Below are positions 19,668 through 33,000 of a DNA stretch of 35,693 bases, one piece after another (the first letter of the stretch is position 1; each line of letters opens with the position of its first letter). This stretch comes from Smittium mucronatum (lineage: Eukaryota > Kickxellomycota > Harpellomycetes > Harpellales > Legeriomycetaceae): positions 1 through 35,693 of the forward strand of contig LSSL01003199.1 in assembly GCA_001953115.1 (NCBI GenBank), in the 5' to 3' direction. The translations under genes and the position numbers were made by a program. Under the pieces are notes generated by a model. The model searched no databases, had not been told where the DNA came from, and saw only the letters and a program-made list of their open reading frames with translations.

Positions 19668-21969
19668 CTAAAAGCTAGGCGAATTCACAACAAAGTAGTA
19701 ATCGACATTAGACTTGACATGTTTTACCAATGGGGTTGTTAGCTCAATCACTGATTCACTGCTAGCCCCGGCATCAAACGAAACGAAAACTTCCAAATCC
19801 CAATAGTCCAATCTAAGGACTTGAAGTCCCAAAGTAGCAAAATACACGATTTTGCCACTTTGAAAAGATAAGGCTCTTTTAAATGCGGTGAAACTGTGTC
19901 GAACGTACTTGTTTTTGAATGGATCCGTTTTTTGGTCCCTGTGCAACTGGGATATAATCCTTTTCCCAAAAAAGTTTATGTGCTGGTTGTATTTTTTTGA
20001 TTTTAGGAGGACCCAATATATACGGACATTCAGATGATCTTCTGAATTACCTTTGTCAATGCCCGACGGTTTGGTCCCGGCTGGTGCATTTGGGTTCCGA
20101 AAGATTTTATAAGGAAGACCTAAAATCCCATTTCTTAGCATAAAGTCATCAACAGAATCTTGTTGGCTTCCATTATTCGACACATCGTCGTTTCTGGAAC
20201 TGGTGGGAATGGAATTGACTGATAATTCTTCTACAGAAAGGTTTGAGTCAGGGTTTGTTGTTGATGAATGAATACTCAGGTTACTAGACTTATTGAATGT
20301 CCTTGCATATAAACTTTCATTCCAATAAGAGGCGATTTTCTTTGATTCAAGCGCTTTTTCAACTCTTCTTTTATAAATTTTTAGTTCATCGAGACCAGAC
20401 TTGTCATTAGTTACTAAGAACAGCATTTTGTCACCTAAAATTATACCGACATGGACGAATAAAAACCCACTCTTATTGAATTTGGGAAAACAAAACGGGA
20501 AGATCGAATCAGTATTATGATAACTCTGAGATGAAAATGTAATCATATTGAATAATAAAAGCAAGTCTGTTGATGGCAATGACCCCACTTTTTTGTTATG
20601 AATAAGCGCTATCAATTTAGTTTTATATGTTAAAAACCCAAACAATAGCGTTGAAGAGTTAGGTTTCTTGGAGGATATTTTCCTTTCTGATAGCAATAAA
20701 TTTCCCAAAAATTCACGGTCCGAATATTTCATAGGATTTGATTCTATAGACCCCAGTATAAAGGAGGGGTCTAGTTGCATCCGATCAACGAGAGAATCTA
20801 TTAGGTTCTCAGTCCCTCCTAACAATCTCCTCAAGTCAAAATTACCATGAGCTTCAAATATTCTTGTCAATTGAGTCAAGGTTAGTATACTCAATATTTG
20901 ATCATAAATGTACTCTAGCTCAGTAACTAACTAAGTTATTAGATTTCAATTTTAAACATTAAAAAATAGCCCCTCTTTTAGCTTTTAAAAGAAATATTTA
21001 GCTTTAAAGGTTACCTGAGCTTCCGGTTGATTTTCCAAAGTTACAGAAACCAAATATAAGGGCTCCCTCAATAAAAATACAAATTTCCTTTCACCCATCT
21101 CAATAGTCCTTTGTTATATTTAATCAGATAAATAAATTACTTATGTTGTTTTTAATTACCGAAAAAATACACAAGTACCTAATTTCATCCTGCAAATCAG
21201 TGATTGTTGATATTATTGCTTGAACAATTCCCATAAATGAAGATAAATTAGACTCGTCACCGAATCTGAAAAATAGAAATTATAAAATAAATAAATTTTA
21301 ACAATTTTTAATAATTTTTTTTATATTTAATTTCTAAAGTTACCTGCTGTAGATTGGTTTGCCAGCACTACTTAGCACAAAATAATGTTTCCTTCTATTT
21401 TTCCATTTTTCACTACTGAAATCTATCGTGGGATAAATTTGAAAAGAAATCATAAGATATAGTAATATAGATACCAGTTATGAAGATTAAAAAGAGTTCG
21501 AAAGTGCAAAAAAAAAAAACAACAAAAAACCTGAATTGGGATCGTTTTTTCGGTAACCTAGCTGTTCAATAGAATCCTCTGATATTTCATCAAAGAAATC
21601 ATCAATAAACATTGAATCCAAGTTTTCCGGCTGATTAATAACGAATTCATCAACAAGAATTGCATTCGATACACTGGTAGAATTCTGATTTAAATTATCA
21701 AGGTTTTCAGGAAAGTCGTTGGAATCATTTTTGCTCAATATGGGTGACACCTGGGACTCGCCTGTGTACAAATTTTGGTTTTGCTCGCCAATTTCTTCAC
21801 TGAAGGAGTACTTCTTTGAAATAATATCATTCAATCGAGTCAAAACTTTAGAATTAGAACCTAAATCTACTCCTGGACTTTCAGGTGGTATGTTATCAGT
21901 GATGGAATATCGTGAAATTTTGGAATCGAGATTTTGATCGGGTAGGACATCTTTTGAGGTATTTTTCAT
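19668..21969 (-). CDS. MON1: Vacuolar fusion protein MON1 (5 exons)
   Basis: Subunit of the Mon1-Ccz1 complex, the exchange factor that loads GTP on Rab7/Ypt7 during endosome-to-vacuole and autophagosome fusion. Exons in coding order: 21969-21531, 21422-21344, 21265-21179, 21108-21015, 20930-19668; together 653 aa plus TAG. Introns are 108, 78, 70 and 84 nt, GT...AG. The ATG at 21969 is the first in the frame. Residues 1-146 are an acidic, Asn/Ser-rich tail. Then comes the first longin-type domain: WKNRRKHYFVLSSAGKPIYS, the RFGDES...LSSFMGIVQA segment split over exons 2-3, and KFVFLLREPLYLVSV in exon 4. Exon 5 adds LTQLTRIF, NFDLRRLLGG, LDPSFILGSI, STDLLLLFNMI and CFPKFNKSGFLFVHV, all conserved in MON1. 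A Ser/Asn-rich insert of about 60 residues (around 436-495) precedes the divergent last domain. Exon joins keep frame throughout. Confidence 0.93.
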
Positions 21970-22849
21970 TTGAGGGATAAAATAGACGATAAAAAAATAC
22001 AATGAAATTTTTTTCGACGAACCCGAATTCTTGAAGTTGATAAGAATAATAGATATGAATGGTTAAATTAGAATAGATCTACAATTTTATGAAATATCTT
22101 TATGGCGATATATTTCAACCATTAATAAAACAATCAATTATGGGTTATATAGTTTTAAAGGACTACTTTCAACAAAATTCTTAAAATGGCTGTTTGAACT
22201 ATTTCTCCTAGACAAACCAATCCGTAAAGCTCTTTTTCGTTCTATGGGCTTAATTTTGGGCGTCAGGGGTATCCATTTCAAGACTTTCATCTATTCTTTC
22301 TTCCAATTAATTTTTATAATCAGATTTTATTCACGAGTAAAAATGACCCATTTTCTTAAATAATGCTAACTTCAATTTTCCTGTCAATATTTAATTTTAA
22401 ATAGTCAAAAATTATGAAATGTCCCATAATTAGATTGATAGAAGCGAATAGTCTTGTAACCTTAATTGTGCCATCATAACTGCCAAAATTTACACTACTT
22501 TAGTATTCCATTAATTTATATAACATAAAATACTTTTTTTTTGAAAGCAAAGTGGGTTTCTTGAGTTTTATCAAACCAGATTGCACAGAGTATTTGCATA
22601 ATACATGGTTAATATAAACAATTCAATTGAATTGGCTTTGGCTTTGGGTAATATTTCACGAGTATAAAGCAGTTTGAAAATCGGAGGGAGCTGAGTTAAG
22701 TCTAAAAAGAATTTTCGTTGAAGATAAAATCATAAAAATTACTAAAAATGTAAAAAGTATTAAAGAAAAGACTATTATCCAAAACATTATAGGTTATTAT
22801 ATCAGGATAACTGCCGATTATCTTGGGAACAGTGTACAGATCGTCAACT

Positions 22850-22868
22850 GAAAGGCATCCGGCCTTTC
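22850..22868. other. Perfect 7-bp GC-containing hairpin followed by T-run
   Basis: GAAAGGC-ATCCG-GCCTTTC is a perfect inverted repeat, followed at once by TTTTGG. The form recalls an RNA 3' end (stem plus T-run), but no upstream RNA gene is recognised. Confidence 0.3.
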
Positions 22869-25373
22869 TTTTGGTTGAAGTATACGAGAATTAAAGTGAG
22901 CTAAAATTTAGGCTTTTCATCAACTTATTAAAGTTTACTGATACCAACAAGCCCCTGGATAAAGTATGATTTTAAAGATATTAGCAAAAATATTCTTCCG
23001 CCTAAATATGGGATTAATAAGCTATACCCTCATAAAAATTAATGATAGAATTCGAGATCCACTCGAATTTCGAAAGATGGAATTTTATTCAAAAAATGCC
23101 ACAATCCGAGTTAAGAAGTTGAGTTTTTCATGTTTCAAAATGGTCCTTCTAGGTAATAACAGCTCACATTTCCTCAAATCTTCACAGCTTTCTCCAGTAT
23201 TTTCAAAAAAGAATGGGAAACACTATTTAAAGTTTTGGTATTAATTATTTCTAAAAGCGCATTATTAAAGCACCTAAACTGTGGATAGGTATCTCAAACT
23301 TATAAGAAAGCGGGAAATAATATTTTTATTAAATAATGAAGATGAATAATGTAAGATTTTAACTATAGCTCGACTTAAACAACCTAAACAAAATTTAATG
23401 AAAAATTCAGACAATTAAATTTATATCAAACTGTGCTTTTAAGACTTAAACATTAATTAGTGTTAAAATCAAGCAAAAAAAAATCTAATTTAATTAAATT
23501 TAGTAAATTTTAAGTCTAGCCTAGTAAAAAATATTATTAAACTTGATAATAAAAATTTTACAGAGGATGCCAGGTTCAAACATTTATTTTATGTCTTTAA
23601 TCCAAGTATACTTCTTTAAATATACAAAGTTGGTTATGATGTCTTTGTATAAGTTGATATTTGGCATGGAAATCAAAAATCCTATAATTTTAAGAAATCT
23701 GATCTAAAAATTTATATTATACGATTATATCACATAACCTTATAAAAATTGAAATAAATCATTAAAATCATAAAAATTGGTTTTATTTTAATGACCCCCA
23801 ATTGATCGATAAAGGAAAAAAATGTATTCAAATACCCCAGTGATAAATTTACACAAACGATATTCAATGAAATTATCAGCATAGTATAATTAGACAATAT
23901 TCTTTTTTTTAGTTATAAATCCCAAATAATTTGTATTATCTTTTTGCCTGATTTAGTTTAATATTTATCAAACTGTGCCTAAATTGATTTTTTCTATAAC
24001 TTAACCTGACCGTGAATTAATTTCTAGGTTTTAATAAACAAAATTAAATTCATAATTGCTTATTTTGTTTTCTTCGATCAAATTTTATTTGAATTTGAAT
24101 TTAATCTTAATTAAATTCCACAAAAATCACACAATTCTCAATAGAATCTAGCAATATTTCACAGATTTGAAAAATCAAAAAAGAATTTTTTTTGGAGTAT
24201 TTTACACTATTTGCAGTATTTAACCCCTTTAAGGTCTAAATTTGGCCGCATTAATGTGTGAGCATTTTAACCATTTCCTTGATTTATTCCTGAAAATTTA
24301 AATATTATACATCCGATTTCGAAATTTATTAATAAATGGTAACCATTTTTTTTAAATGTGCGCCCTGGTGTTTTTAAATAAAGATAGATAGATATTATTA
24401 CAGAATAAGAAAATCTCGTGTTAACTCAAAATTAACCGAGTTTTTTAAGCAACGTTAAATTCATTTGGAACTAAATAAAAATTAAATAAAATTTTTAAAA
24501 ATAATATCCCTCCCACCCCCATCTAAAAAGAAGAAATTCGCCAAAGGTTATATCCATCAGTATTTTTGTGGTTGTTTCAGATTAAAACTGGAAAGTTTCT
24601 TAAACTCATTGTTAAAAATAAATAAAATATATAGTAGACTAAAAATTAAAAAAATTATTCGGCTAAAAACATAATTATTTGAAAGAGCAAAATCGAAAAT
24701 TGAATTTAAATTTCCGGATAATTAATATTATTTTCATTTAAAATTTCAACGCCACTTTTCTGAACATAATTCCAATTTATTTTTGTTTTTATTTTCCTTC
24801 GGGTTATTTTTTTAACCAACTTCTTGAACAGTCATCAAATCTTTTATTTTTATAAAAAAAGCATTAAATTAGATCAGAATAAAGAGATATTTTTAAGCCA
24901 AAGATATATCGATCTTTAAAATACCTTTATGCAGATCTGAATTTCCCCTCACCTTTTTTTTGAAGTTAATTTTTTCTGAAAAAAATAAAAAAGATTTAAA
25001 TTTATTAAATTACGCGTATCTTTATTTTGTAGAGTAGAATAGTTGGATTTCCGAAAATTTGTTTTAAAAATTAAAAATATTGGATTATCAGAAAATTCTT
25101 AAATATTAATATAAAATTATAAATTTCGAGTGAGTTTTATTCTTTTAAATACTTATATAATACATTTAATGAATTAATACGGAAAATATCTTAATCAGTT
25201 TTGATAAATTCAAAATCAATCTAGAGCATGATTTTTAATGATTTTATTAAAATTCTTAAAAAATTGATTTTAAATTAGAATCGGATTTAATCATTTTAGA
25301 AACGCACAATTAAGAAAAAAATGTTATAGGAATTTAGAAACTTCCAATATATTACGTTAAAAAATGGTAAAAT

Positions 25374-25377
25374 AAAA
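25374..25377 (-). terminator. Pol III terminator of tRNA-Arg (T4)
   Basis: AAAA on plus is TTTT on minus, 3 nt after the tRNA end, with a second T4 (25369-25372) one base further on. Confidence 0.75.
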
Positions 25378-25380
25378 TTT

Positions 25381-25453
25381 AACCCCAGCCGGGATTCGAA
25401 CCCGGGATCTTCTGCTTAGGAGGCAGACACCTTATCCACTTGGCCACGGGGGC
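25381..25453 (-). tRNA. trnR-CCU: tRNA-Arg (anticodon CCT)
   Basis: 73 nt on the minus strand. 5' GCCCCCG, D arm GCCA...AGGT with loop AGTGGATA, anticodon stem TCTGC/GCAGA around CTCCTAA (anticodon CCT, plus-strand 25418-25420), T arm CCGGG-TTCGAAT-CCCGG, 3' CTGGGGT. It reads AGG arginine codons and closely follows eukaryotic tRNA-Arg(CCU). No intron. Oddities: a C6-U67 mismatch in the acceptor stem (most relatives have A-U there), an A-A pair at the foot of the D stem, and T as the discriminator base. The B box GGTTCGAATCC is intact. Identity is secure; whether the gene is fully functional is slightly open because of the mismatch. Confidence 0.92.
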
Positions 25454-26123
25454 GATGACACTCTAAAAATAATTTTTAATATACTATAATTATAATGATT
25501 GGAGTAAAAATGTTTGAACTATTTTACAATAATCTTGTATTTTCAATAGTTTTTACAAATTTTATAATTTATTAAAATGCCCTCTTAGCGTGTATAAATC
25601 AAAAAATTCTTCACAATCAATTTTTTAATGCTTACAATCTTAATAAACTTAGCTTTTTTATTTACCCAATAGTACATTAATATTATCATTTTAATAAAAA
25701 AATTGAAAAAAAAATGAAAAAAAATTCGGTTCTGAAAAGGTTAATGAAATATAATAAATCCCAAAGTGATTAAAAATCAAATTTTTATTTTACTTGATAA
25801 TACCATTAAGAGATAAAATAAAATTAAGAATTGTTTTTATAAACTCTTTTGAAATTTCCAAATGGAAACCATTATATCAGTATATTCCACTTAGAGTTTA
25901 AATTTTTGATCAATTAAAAGAATTGTAGGCTCTATTTTCTTACAATATAGAATTAAAATGTATGAATAATCTAAATTATTTTTTTTAAATTTAATTATAA
26001 AAAAAATAATTAAATCAAATAGTGATAAGGAGATATTATTCAATATCTGCAATTATATTTTAATTTTTTTATTCATAAAGCATATTTTTGTGATTATATT
26101 AAAAAACCGAGTTTGCTTAAAAT

Positions 26124-26177
26124 CCCTTGAGCCAATGCCCTCGGGGTATGGATATGATAGAACGGCATAAGGGTTTT
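26124..26177 (+). ncRNA. Candidate small structured RNA in AT desert
   Basis: CCCTTGAGCC (26124-26133) pairs with GGCATAAGGG (26164-26173) over 9 of 10 positions (one G-U, one A-A). Inside, TGCCC-TCG-GGGTA (26136-26148) forms a second stem. A T4 run (26174-26177) follows the outer stem directly, as at Pol III ends. In AT-rich genomes G/C-rich islands often mark RNA genes. No known family is recognised and no internal A/B box is clear. The minus strand also reads as coding-like for about 20 codons, so an old protein-gene scrap is the main alternative. Confidence 0.25.
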
Positions 26178-27014
26178 GTGAAAAAAAAATTAAAATTTTT
26201 ATTAGAACTTTTAATTAACTTTAAAATAAATTATATCTAGAAAAAAAAGAATTTGGTTAAAAAGAATTTATTTTTTTGGATTTTTATTTTTGCATAAAAA
26301 TCATGTTAAAAACCAATTAGTTCAAATGTTTTTTTTTCTTAAATCAATCCCTATAAATATTTATTAATTAAAATATTATGAAAGAGAGAGAGATAATTTA
26401 GCTTGGTTTTTACAAAATAAATATAATAGAAGTATTTTTATGTAGCTATATTAGTTGCAAAAAAATTCAAAATCAGTTTTATTTTGTAAAGAACTAAAAT
26501 ATCAAAATTTATGATTTTTTTATAATTAAATAGTAGATGATATTTACATATACATATCGATTAAATTTATTTTACTATAATAAATGATTTTTCCTTTTAT
26601 AATAATGTTGCATTTAAATAATCATAATTAATTTTTTTGAATTTTTTTATGTAAATTATCGCAAATATTAGAAAATTGGGAGATTCTTTGATTAATATGA
26701 CTCTTTGCTTTGGTATATTTTTTCATTCCATTTTTCCGGTTTACTTATTTAAATACAAAAGTAATCTGATCTTTGCAATATATGAATAAAAATAACTTTA
26801 GATTCCAATTTACAATTATTTGCCAATATATCAAGACAATAAACATTATCACATTAAATGTAGATGAAAGTATGTAAAAAAGTGTCTTGGTTAGAGAGTA
26901 ACATCCATTTTAGTAAATATCTAAAACAATTATCTTATAAAATTATCTATAATAACATAATTTCCGAAATTATTAGTTAATCTTAGAAATGACAAAAAAA
27001 AAAGCTCATGAAAT

Positions 27015-27046
27015 TAATTATATTTTTTAATAATTATATTTTTTAA
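27015..27046. repeat. 16-bp tandem duplication
   Basis: TAATTATATTTTTTAA occurs twice in a row, then decays into a third partial copy (TAATCATATT). Confidence 0.8.
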
Positions 27047-30000
27047 TAATCATATTATTAAACCCATTTTTTTACTCCTAATTATATAAGCAATAAAATA
27101 AAACCCTGTTTGTATGTTAGAATTTTATATTCTAAAAAATTTTACTAGAAAAAATTTTTTTTATCGGTTTATTCAAAACCAGAAATATCACTATTGAATT
27201 ATTTATTAAAATTTATGAAAAATAAAACAATCTTTAAAATTTATATAATGTATAACCCGATTATCTGCAGTTTGATTTTGACAAATTAAAAATAATTCAA
27301 ATAGTTTTATAGTCCACACTTTTCTTATGGCTATTTACAATTCATATCTAACAGTCTAAGTGGTATATTGAAATTGAATAAAAAAATTTCATTTTTATTC
27401 TGGTTTAAATTTTTATTATTTGGATATATCCATTTATTAACCCAGAAGATTTCAAAAAAAAAGAACTGTACTAAAAATTTCCAAAAAGCAAATATTGATT
27501 TTTAAAGTATCAAAAAAAAAATTATGATTTTGTAAGTTTTGTATTTATAAGATTCTTTACCTAAATTAATTGATAATGATAAAGATAGTTATGTAGCTAT
27601 CATGATAAGAAATATTCTAATTCACAGTAAAATTTTAGCATTATTTTAGCATTATTTTAACATTAAATTATACTTAAATTTCTATAAACTAAATAATATA
27701 TAAGTTTTTTTAGTATAATAGGATAAATATTTATTACAAGTTACTACATTATATTTTTACTGGGAAATTATATATTTTTAATTTTATCGAATTATAAAAT
27801 AAGAGTTTCGCATTAGTTTTAAGAATTCGAATTCGAAAATCTTCAATTAAGCGGTTTAATTTTATGAAAATTTTAAAAAATTTCAGATAGTCAACGTGAA
27901 ATAATCAGCTTTATTACAGGAGAAAATTAGATAAAAAATTAATAAAATTTAGCCTAATTTTTTGCCTCGGCACCAATAGAATATTATTACAATAAATTAA
28001 TAATAACTAAAAGTTTATTATTTAGTGCTGCTATAATATATCTAATATCAATTTTCAATATGAGTAAAAATTACTTGAGTTTTTTGGGAACTATTTTTCA
28101 AAAATAGAATTTCAGCCAGCTAAAGTTGATTATTTTTGAATTTCCTAAATATATTCAAGTATTATAAGGAAAAAAAAATAATGAAATTTTTTCAGGATTA
28201 TGGCATGAGCTTAAGCGAATTTTTTTTTAAAAAAATTAATAAAAAAATTTTGTGGATAAAAAAACGGTGAAAAGAAACCTTATTTAATCTAAGAAAGATA
28301 TGATTATTCGTAATAATAAAATTAGTTCCATAACTAAAATGTTTTATTCATCGAAAAGAAATTTTTAAGTCCCAATAATTTTTTCTATAATCATTGGAAT
28401 ATATATTTATTTGATTCAGAAATTTGATTTAAATAAGTGTATTGATGGTTGAGATATCCCATATAGAAAATTTCAAAAAATGATAAAAGCTTTAAAATAA
28501 ATTCTACAGGCAAGAAATTATTTTTAGGAGCGAAAATTTCAGAAAAATTCTTAAATGTATTTTTAAAAGTTATTTCGGTTAAATTTTTATTTTTAAATTT
28601 AAATAATTTTTATGAATTTATATTTTTTTTTGCGTGGGAGAATAATAATTTAAAAATAACCTTATAATAAATTCTTATTACGGCTTTATTAAGAAAACTT
28701 TCTTTGTATACAAAAAAAATTGATTGATAAGAATTTTTCAAAAATAAAAGCATCACCAAAATATTGAGCTTTTTGAACTGAAAAAAAAAAAATTTTCACG
28801 TTGAAAAATAAAAAAAAACCCCCTTAAAAAAATTTTTTGTGAAAATTTTAGGATCTTAGCTTCATTGGGAAATTATTTATATTAGTTTCTACTAAATATT
28901 ACATATTTCCAATTTAATAAAAAAATTTGAGAAAATAGTATAATTTTATAAAGTAAATAAAATTCTGTTAGATTATTTCTCGAAATTATCTCACGAGACT
29001 AAAATGATACGGGTATAAGAATTTTCGCTTTAGGATGAAAATTTAGTTCAAGTTAAAGAAGTATTTTTTTCCGTATAAAAATTAAATTATTTTCGCAGAT
29101 ACAAAAATTGGTGGTTATTAAAACATAAAAATTAAAAAAGACTAAAAGACTAAAAAATAAGAGATCCAGTTTAAATGATGGCTAAAACCTGTAAATGAGC
29201 CTCAATTTTCTAATTTTAATTGTTAACTTTACAAAACTTTGAATTTAGATATTTAAAGGGTATATATATATAGTACAAAAAAAACATATATATAAAAGTA
29301 ATGAAAAAGTATAAAAAAAAAATTATTAAATGAATTTTAATTTCAGAAAAAATCACATTATAAAACTTTGATTTTCGTTTTTTACAAAAAATTGATTTAT
29401 TTAGATCAAAAAAACATAAAAGAATTCTTCATATGTTTAAAGTTAATTTCTAATATAAAAGTTCTATTCCATCTTAAAATATGATGGCTATTAACTTTTT
29501 TTATAATTTAGATCATCATATTATGTTTATTCAACTTTAATTTTGCGTATGAAAGCATCGCTTAAAAGCGTTTATGTAGAACATAGTTGTTTTTATTTCA
29601 ACGAATTTTGAACTCATAGAAGTTTTATTTCATTATAATATATTCCCAATATAATTTTTCGAGGGGAAATATGTAATTTTAACCTTTTTTATCTTAATCA
29701 AATTTATTATTTAATGTCAAATTGATTTTGAAATAGTTTTAATAATAAAAAATCATTTTAAAAAATCATTTTATGTCTAAATTAGAAATATTTTTTCTTA
29801 AATTTAATCTACGAAAAATTGATCATACTATATGTTATTTTATTCTAAAAATAAAATTTAGGGGAATTCATATGATAAAAATTAAAATTAAACACTATCG
29901 AAAATTTTATACAAAGTAATTTTCTTGGGTTTGAAATAAAAAATATTTTATCAATTTAATAATTCTAATATAGCTAGATATAAACTATGCAACTATATAC

Positions 30001-30052
30001 ACATAAATAATAAGCGCCTTAAAATATGAAATTAATAAATATATTTTTATCG

Positions 30053-30074
30053 TATATATATATATATATATATA
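30053..30074. repeat. (TA)n microsatellite, 22 nt
   Basis: Uninterrupted TA dinucleotide run in AT desert 2. Confidence 0.9.
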
Positions 30075-33000
30075 ATTTTTTTAAATATATCATAATACCC
30101 TAAAAAGATTCTATTAATATTTTTATGTTTTGTGATTAAGATAAAATTATTTTAAAAACTCAAAGAAATAATGTTTAGCATTTGAGCAGCTGGATTAATA
30201 ATTTAATTAATGAATTTTTTCTTTTGCACATGAATAGTATTTTAATAAACTCAATTATTTTTCAAAAAAATAATGATTTATGAAAGCTAATGCGATAAAT
30301 TCTGTATATTACTTAAAAATTTGAATTTGAATATTTAATTTTAATTATTAAAAAAACAAAAAAGTGTAGAATTTTGTTCTATTTTTTTTTGTAGAGTAAA
30401 TGCAATATATAAAACTTTGACTTTGAACACATCTTTTTTTTAGAAAAATATTATTAAATGCATTTGATTTTTAAAATATAATTAATCGTCTAATTTTTTT
30501 TTCTTTCTAATTCTAATTTTAATAAAAAAATATTTTAACATATAAATATTATGGTTAAAAAGAAAAATTATAGTTAGAAATACCCTAAATAAATTATTTA
30601 TTAGTAAATTGCCTTTTAAATAAGTGCTATTCCTGATTTGAATTTGAAATCTAAGCAGTTTTTTAATAGTTTATTTTTTTAAAGAATATAATTAAAATTA
30701 TTATTTTTTAATATAAATTAAATTGTTTAAATATGATATAGACTTTTTAGAAAATCATTCATTGCAAGATAGTATAACATAAAATCAAAAATTTCAAAAA
30801 TTCACACCGAATTATGCCCTTAAGACATTTTTTTGCTTAGAATATATATAAAAATCCTATATATCATTTTAAAATAATCGATTAATGATAAATCGAAATT
30901 GATATTTGCTTTATAGATATTTTTAAGTGTAAAATAATAAAACAATCCTCAATGGCCAATTTTTTTTTTTTAAATATAAAAAAAATGATTATAACCTTTA
31001 AAACAGTGATTATTTTGACCTTAATTGCTAAAAATATTAGAAATTCATCTAAAAAGTATCTTTATGTAAAGCTGAATTTTTTTTTTGATGAGCTATTCTT
31101 TTTTTAATATTCCTGTTTAGTACTCAATTAAAATATTTTATTTAATATCTAAAATATTATATCTATTAATTTAATTAAAATTACTTAAAAAATTCCTAAA
31201 AAATTATACAAGTTATTATCGTAATTTAATATTAAAACAAGGTAAGTTTTAACTTTTTGAATTTTTATTTTATTAAATAAAAATATCTTGAATTAAAGCT
31301 CCCAATAATGCAAAGCCATTTCTTTTGCCATTAACCTGAAGATCAAACCAAAAAAATCCTTAGTCAATTTATAATTTTAATTCCAAGTTCTTATTGCCTT
31401 GAATAAAAATTTCCGACAACATAATTTTGTATAATGTTAATATTCCAATTTTTAGTTTTTTTTTATAAAATAACCCCAATTTCAAATATTTTAAAGCAGT
31501 AAAACCAATTATCAATCTTAATAGCATATATTAATATATGTATATAAAGAGGAATATAAATTATATCAAGTATTTATTTTATAAATTTACTGATTTTAAT
31601 GTAAAAAACTATTTTTATATCATAAATTAAAATTTAAAATATTTTCTATCATAAGTTTTTCATTTAAATTAAAAAAAAAATACTTACAGTGGTATATTTT
31701 AATATAAGAAAAATAAATCTTATTATTTGTTATATTTTGTGATTTTTATAAATACAATAAAAAATAAAAAACCAATTAATTACTCAAACTTTTTGATTGG
31801 TATTCAAAAAAAATCAAAAAAAGTGTCTAATAAAAAACGAGTTGGAACTTGTTTTTATATTGAATATATTAAAACATAATTCTTTTTTTTTTTTTTGAAA
31901 ATACGTGTCATTTTCTTTTATATTAATATAAATTATATTAGAAGATAAATTCATAACAATTCTTATTTATCTCTGAAAAATAAAACAAGAAAATGATTTT
32001 TTGATTAATAGTTAAAATTAAGTGTTTTTTTTTAAATTTTATTTGAAAAAATATTTTTTTACAAATTCATGAATCCATAATTATTATTCATATTTTTTAT
32101 TTATATAAACATAGATTATTTTAATATTTTAATAATGTTAATTGGGGCAATTTTTTTTTAAATTTGTCATTCATTATTAATTTTTTTAAAAAAGATGCAT
32201 AATTAATCCATTTGGGTTTAAAATTCCCCCTTTGTATGAAATGATTATTACATATATAAATGTTATCTTATATGAATTTTTTATTAAAATATATCATTTT
32301 ATGCGTCTATATATTATCATAATCTTCAAAAAATTTCTCTTATATATTATGCAAAGCTTACAAGAACTCCATAATTTTTTAATTTCCTGAAATCAAATGG
32401 TCTTTTAAATTTTTTGAATAAAAAATAATTTAATTTTGTATTTTTTAAATATAATTAAACTTCATAAATTTTGTATAGATGGTAAAACAATGTATAAATT
32501 ATAAATCTTATCCAGAACTTTTTATTATAACACTAACCTATTATATAAATCCAATATCATAATTTTTTTAAAAAGATCAACACATGTTATAAATTTATAG
32601 TCAATTAATAAGATCTAATCCAACAAATCCATTATTAAGTACTAGAGAACGAAAAAAGAATTCTTTATATGAAAATAAAAATAATTATTTCTTTAATTTT
32701 ATCAATTTCATAACAGAGCTATTCAAAAATTTTAAAAAATTATCATATTAAAGTTATTTTTCATAATAATTTTTAATATCCAATAACTTCTTTTGATTTA
32801 TTGAAATTTTAATGACGGAAAATGGGTTCAACTGTAATTTTTTATTTTTAAATAGTTTTTTACATAAAAATCAGTAAAAAAATTTACATCAAGACTATCA
32901 TATAATTAATAAACTTAAATATAAAAATATTTGTTATAATTATTTTTTAATGAGATTAATAATCGATTTTTATGCTTTTCAATAAAAGAAATAGAAATTA

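Larger units (their letters stand above)
21970..25380. other. Intergenic region upstream of MON1, grading into AT desert 2
   Basis: The first 1.3 kb (to about 23250) is somewhat richer in G/C and has faint coding-like scraps on both strands, for example minus 22290-22190 (ELYGLVCLGEIVQTAI, possibly a helix-turn-helix remnant) and an open 92-codon frame at 22966-23244 without a recognisable domain. After that the sequence is almost pure A/T. The MON1 promoter must lie just above 21969; no clear box is seen. Confidence 0.45.

Noticed and set aside
22966..23244. 92-codon open frame starting MILKILAKIFF
   Set aside because: No recognisable motif; the opposite strand looks equally coding-like, so at most an old relic.
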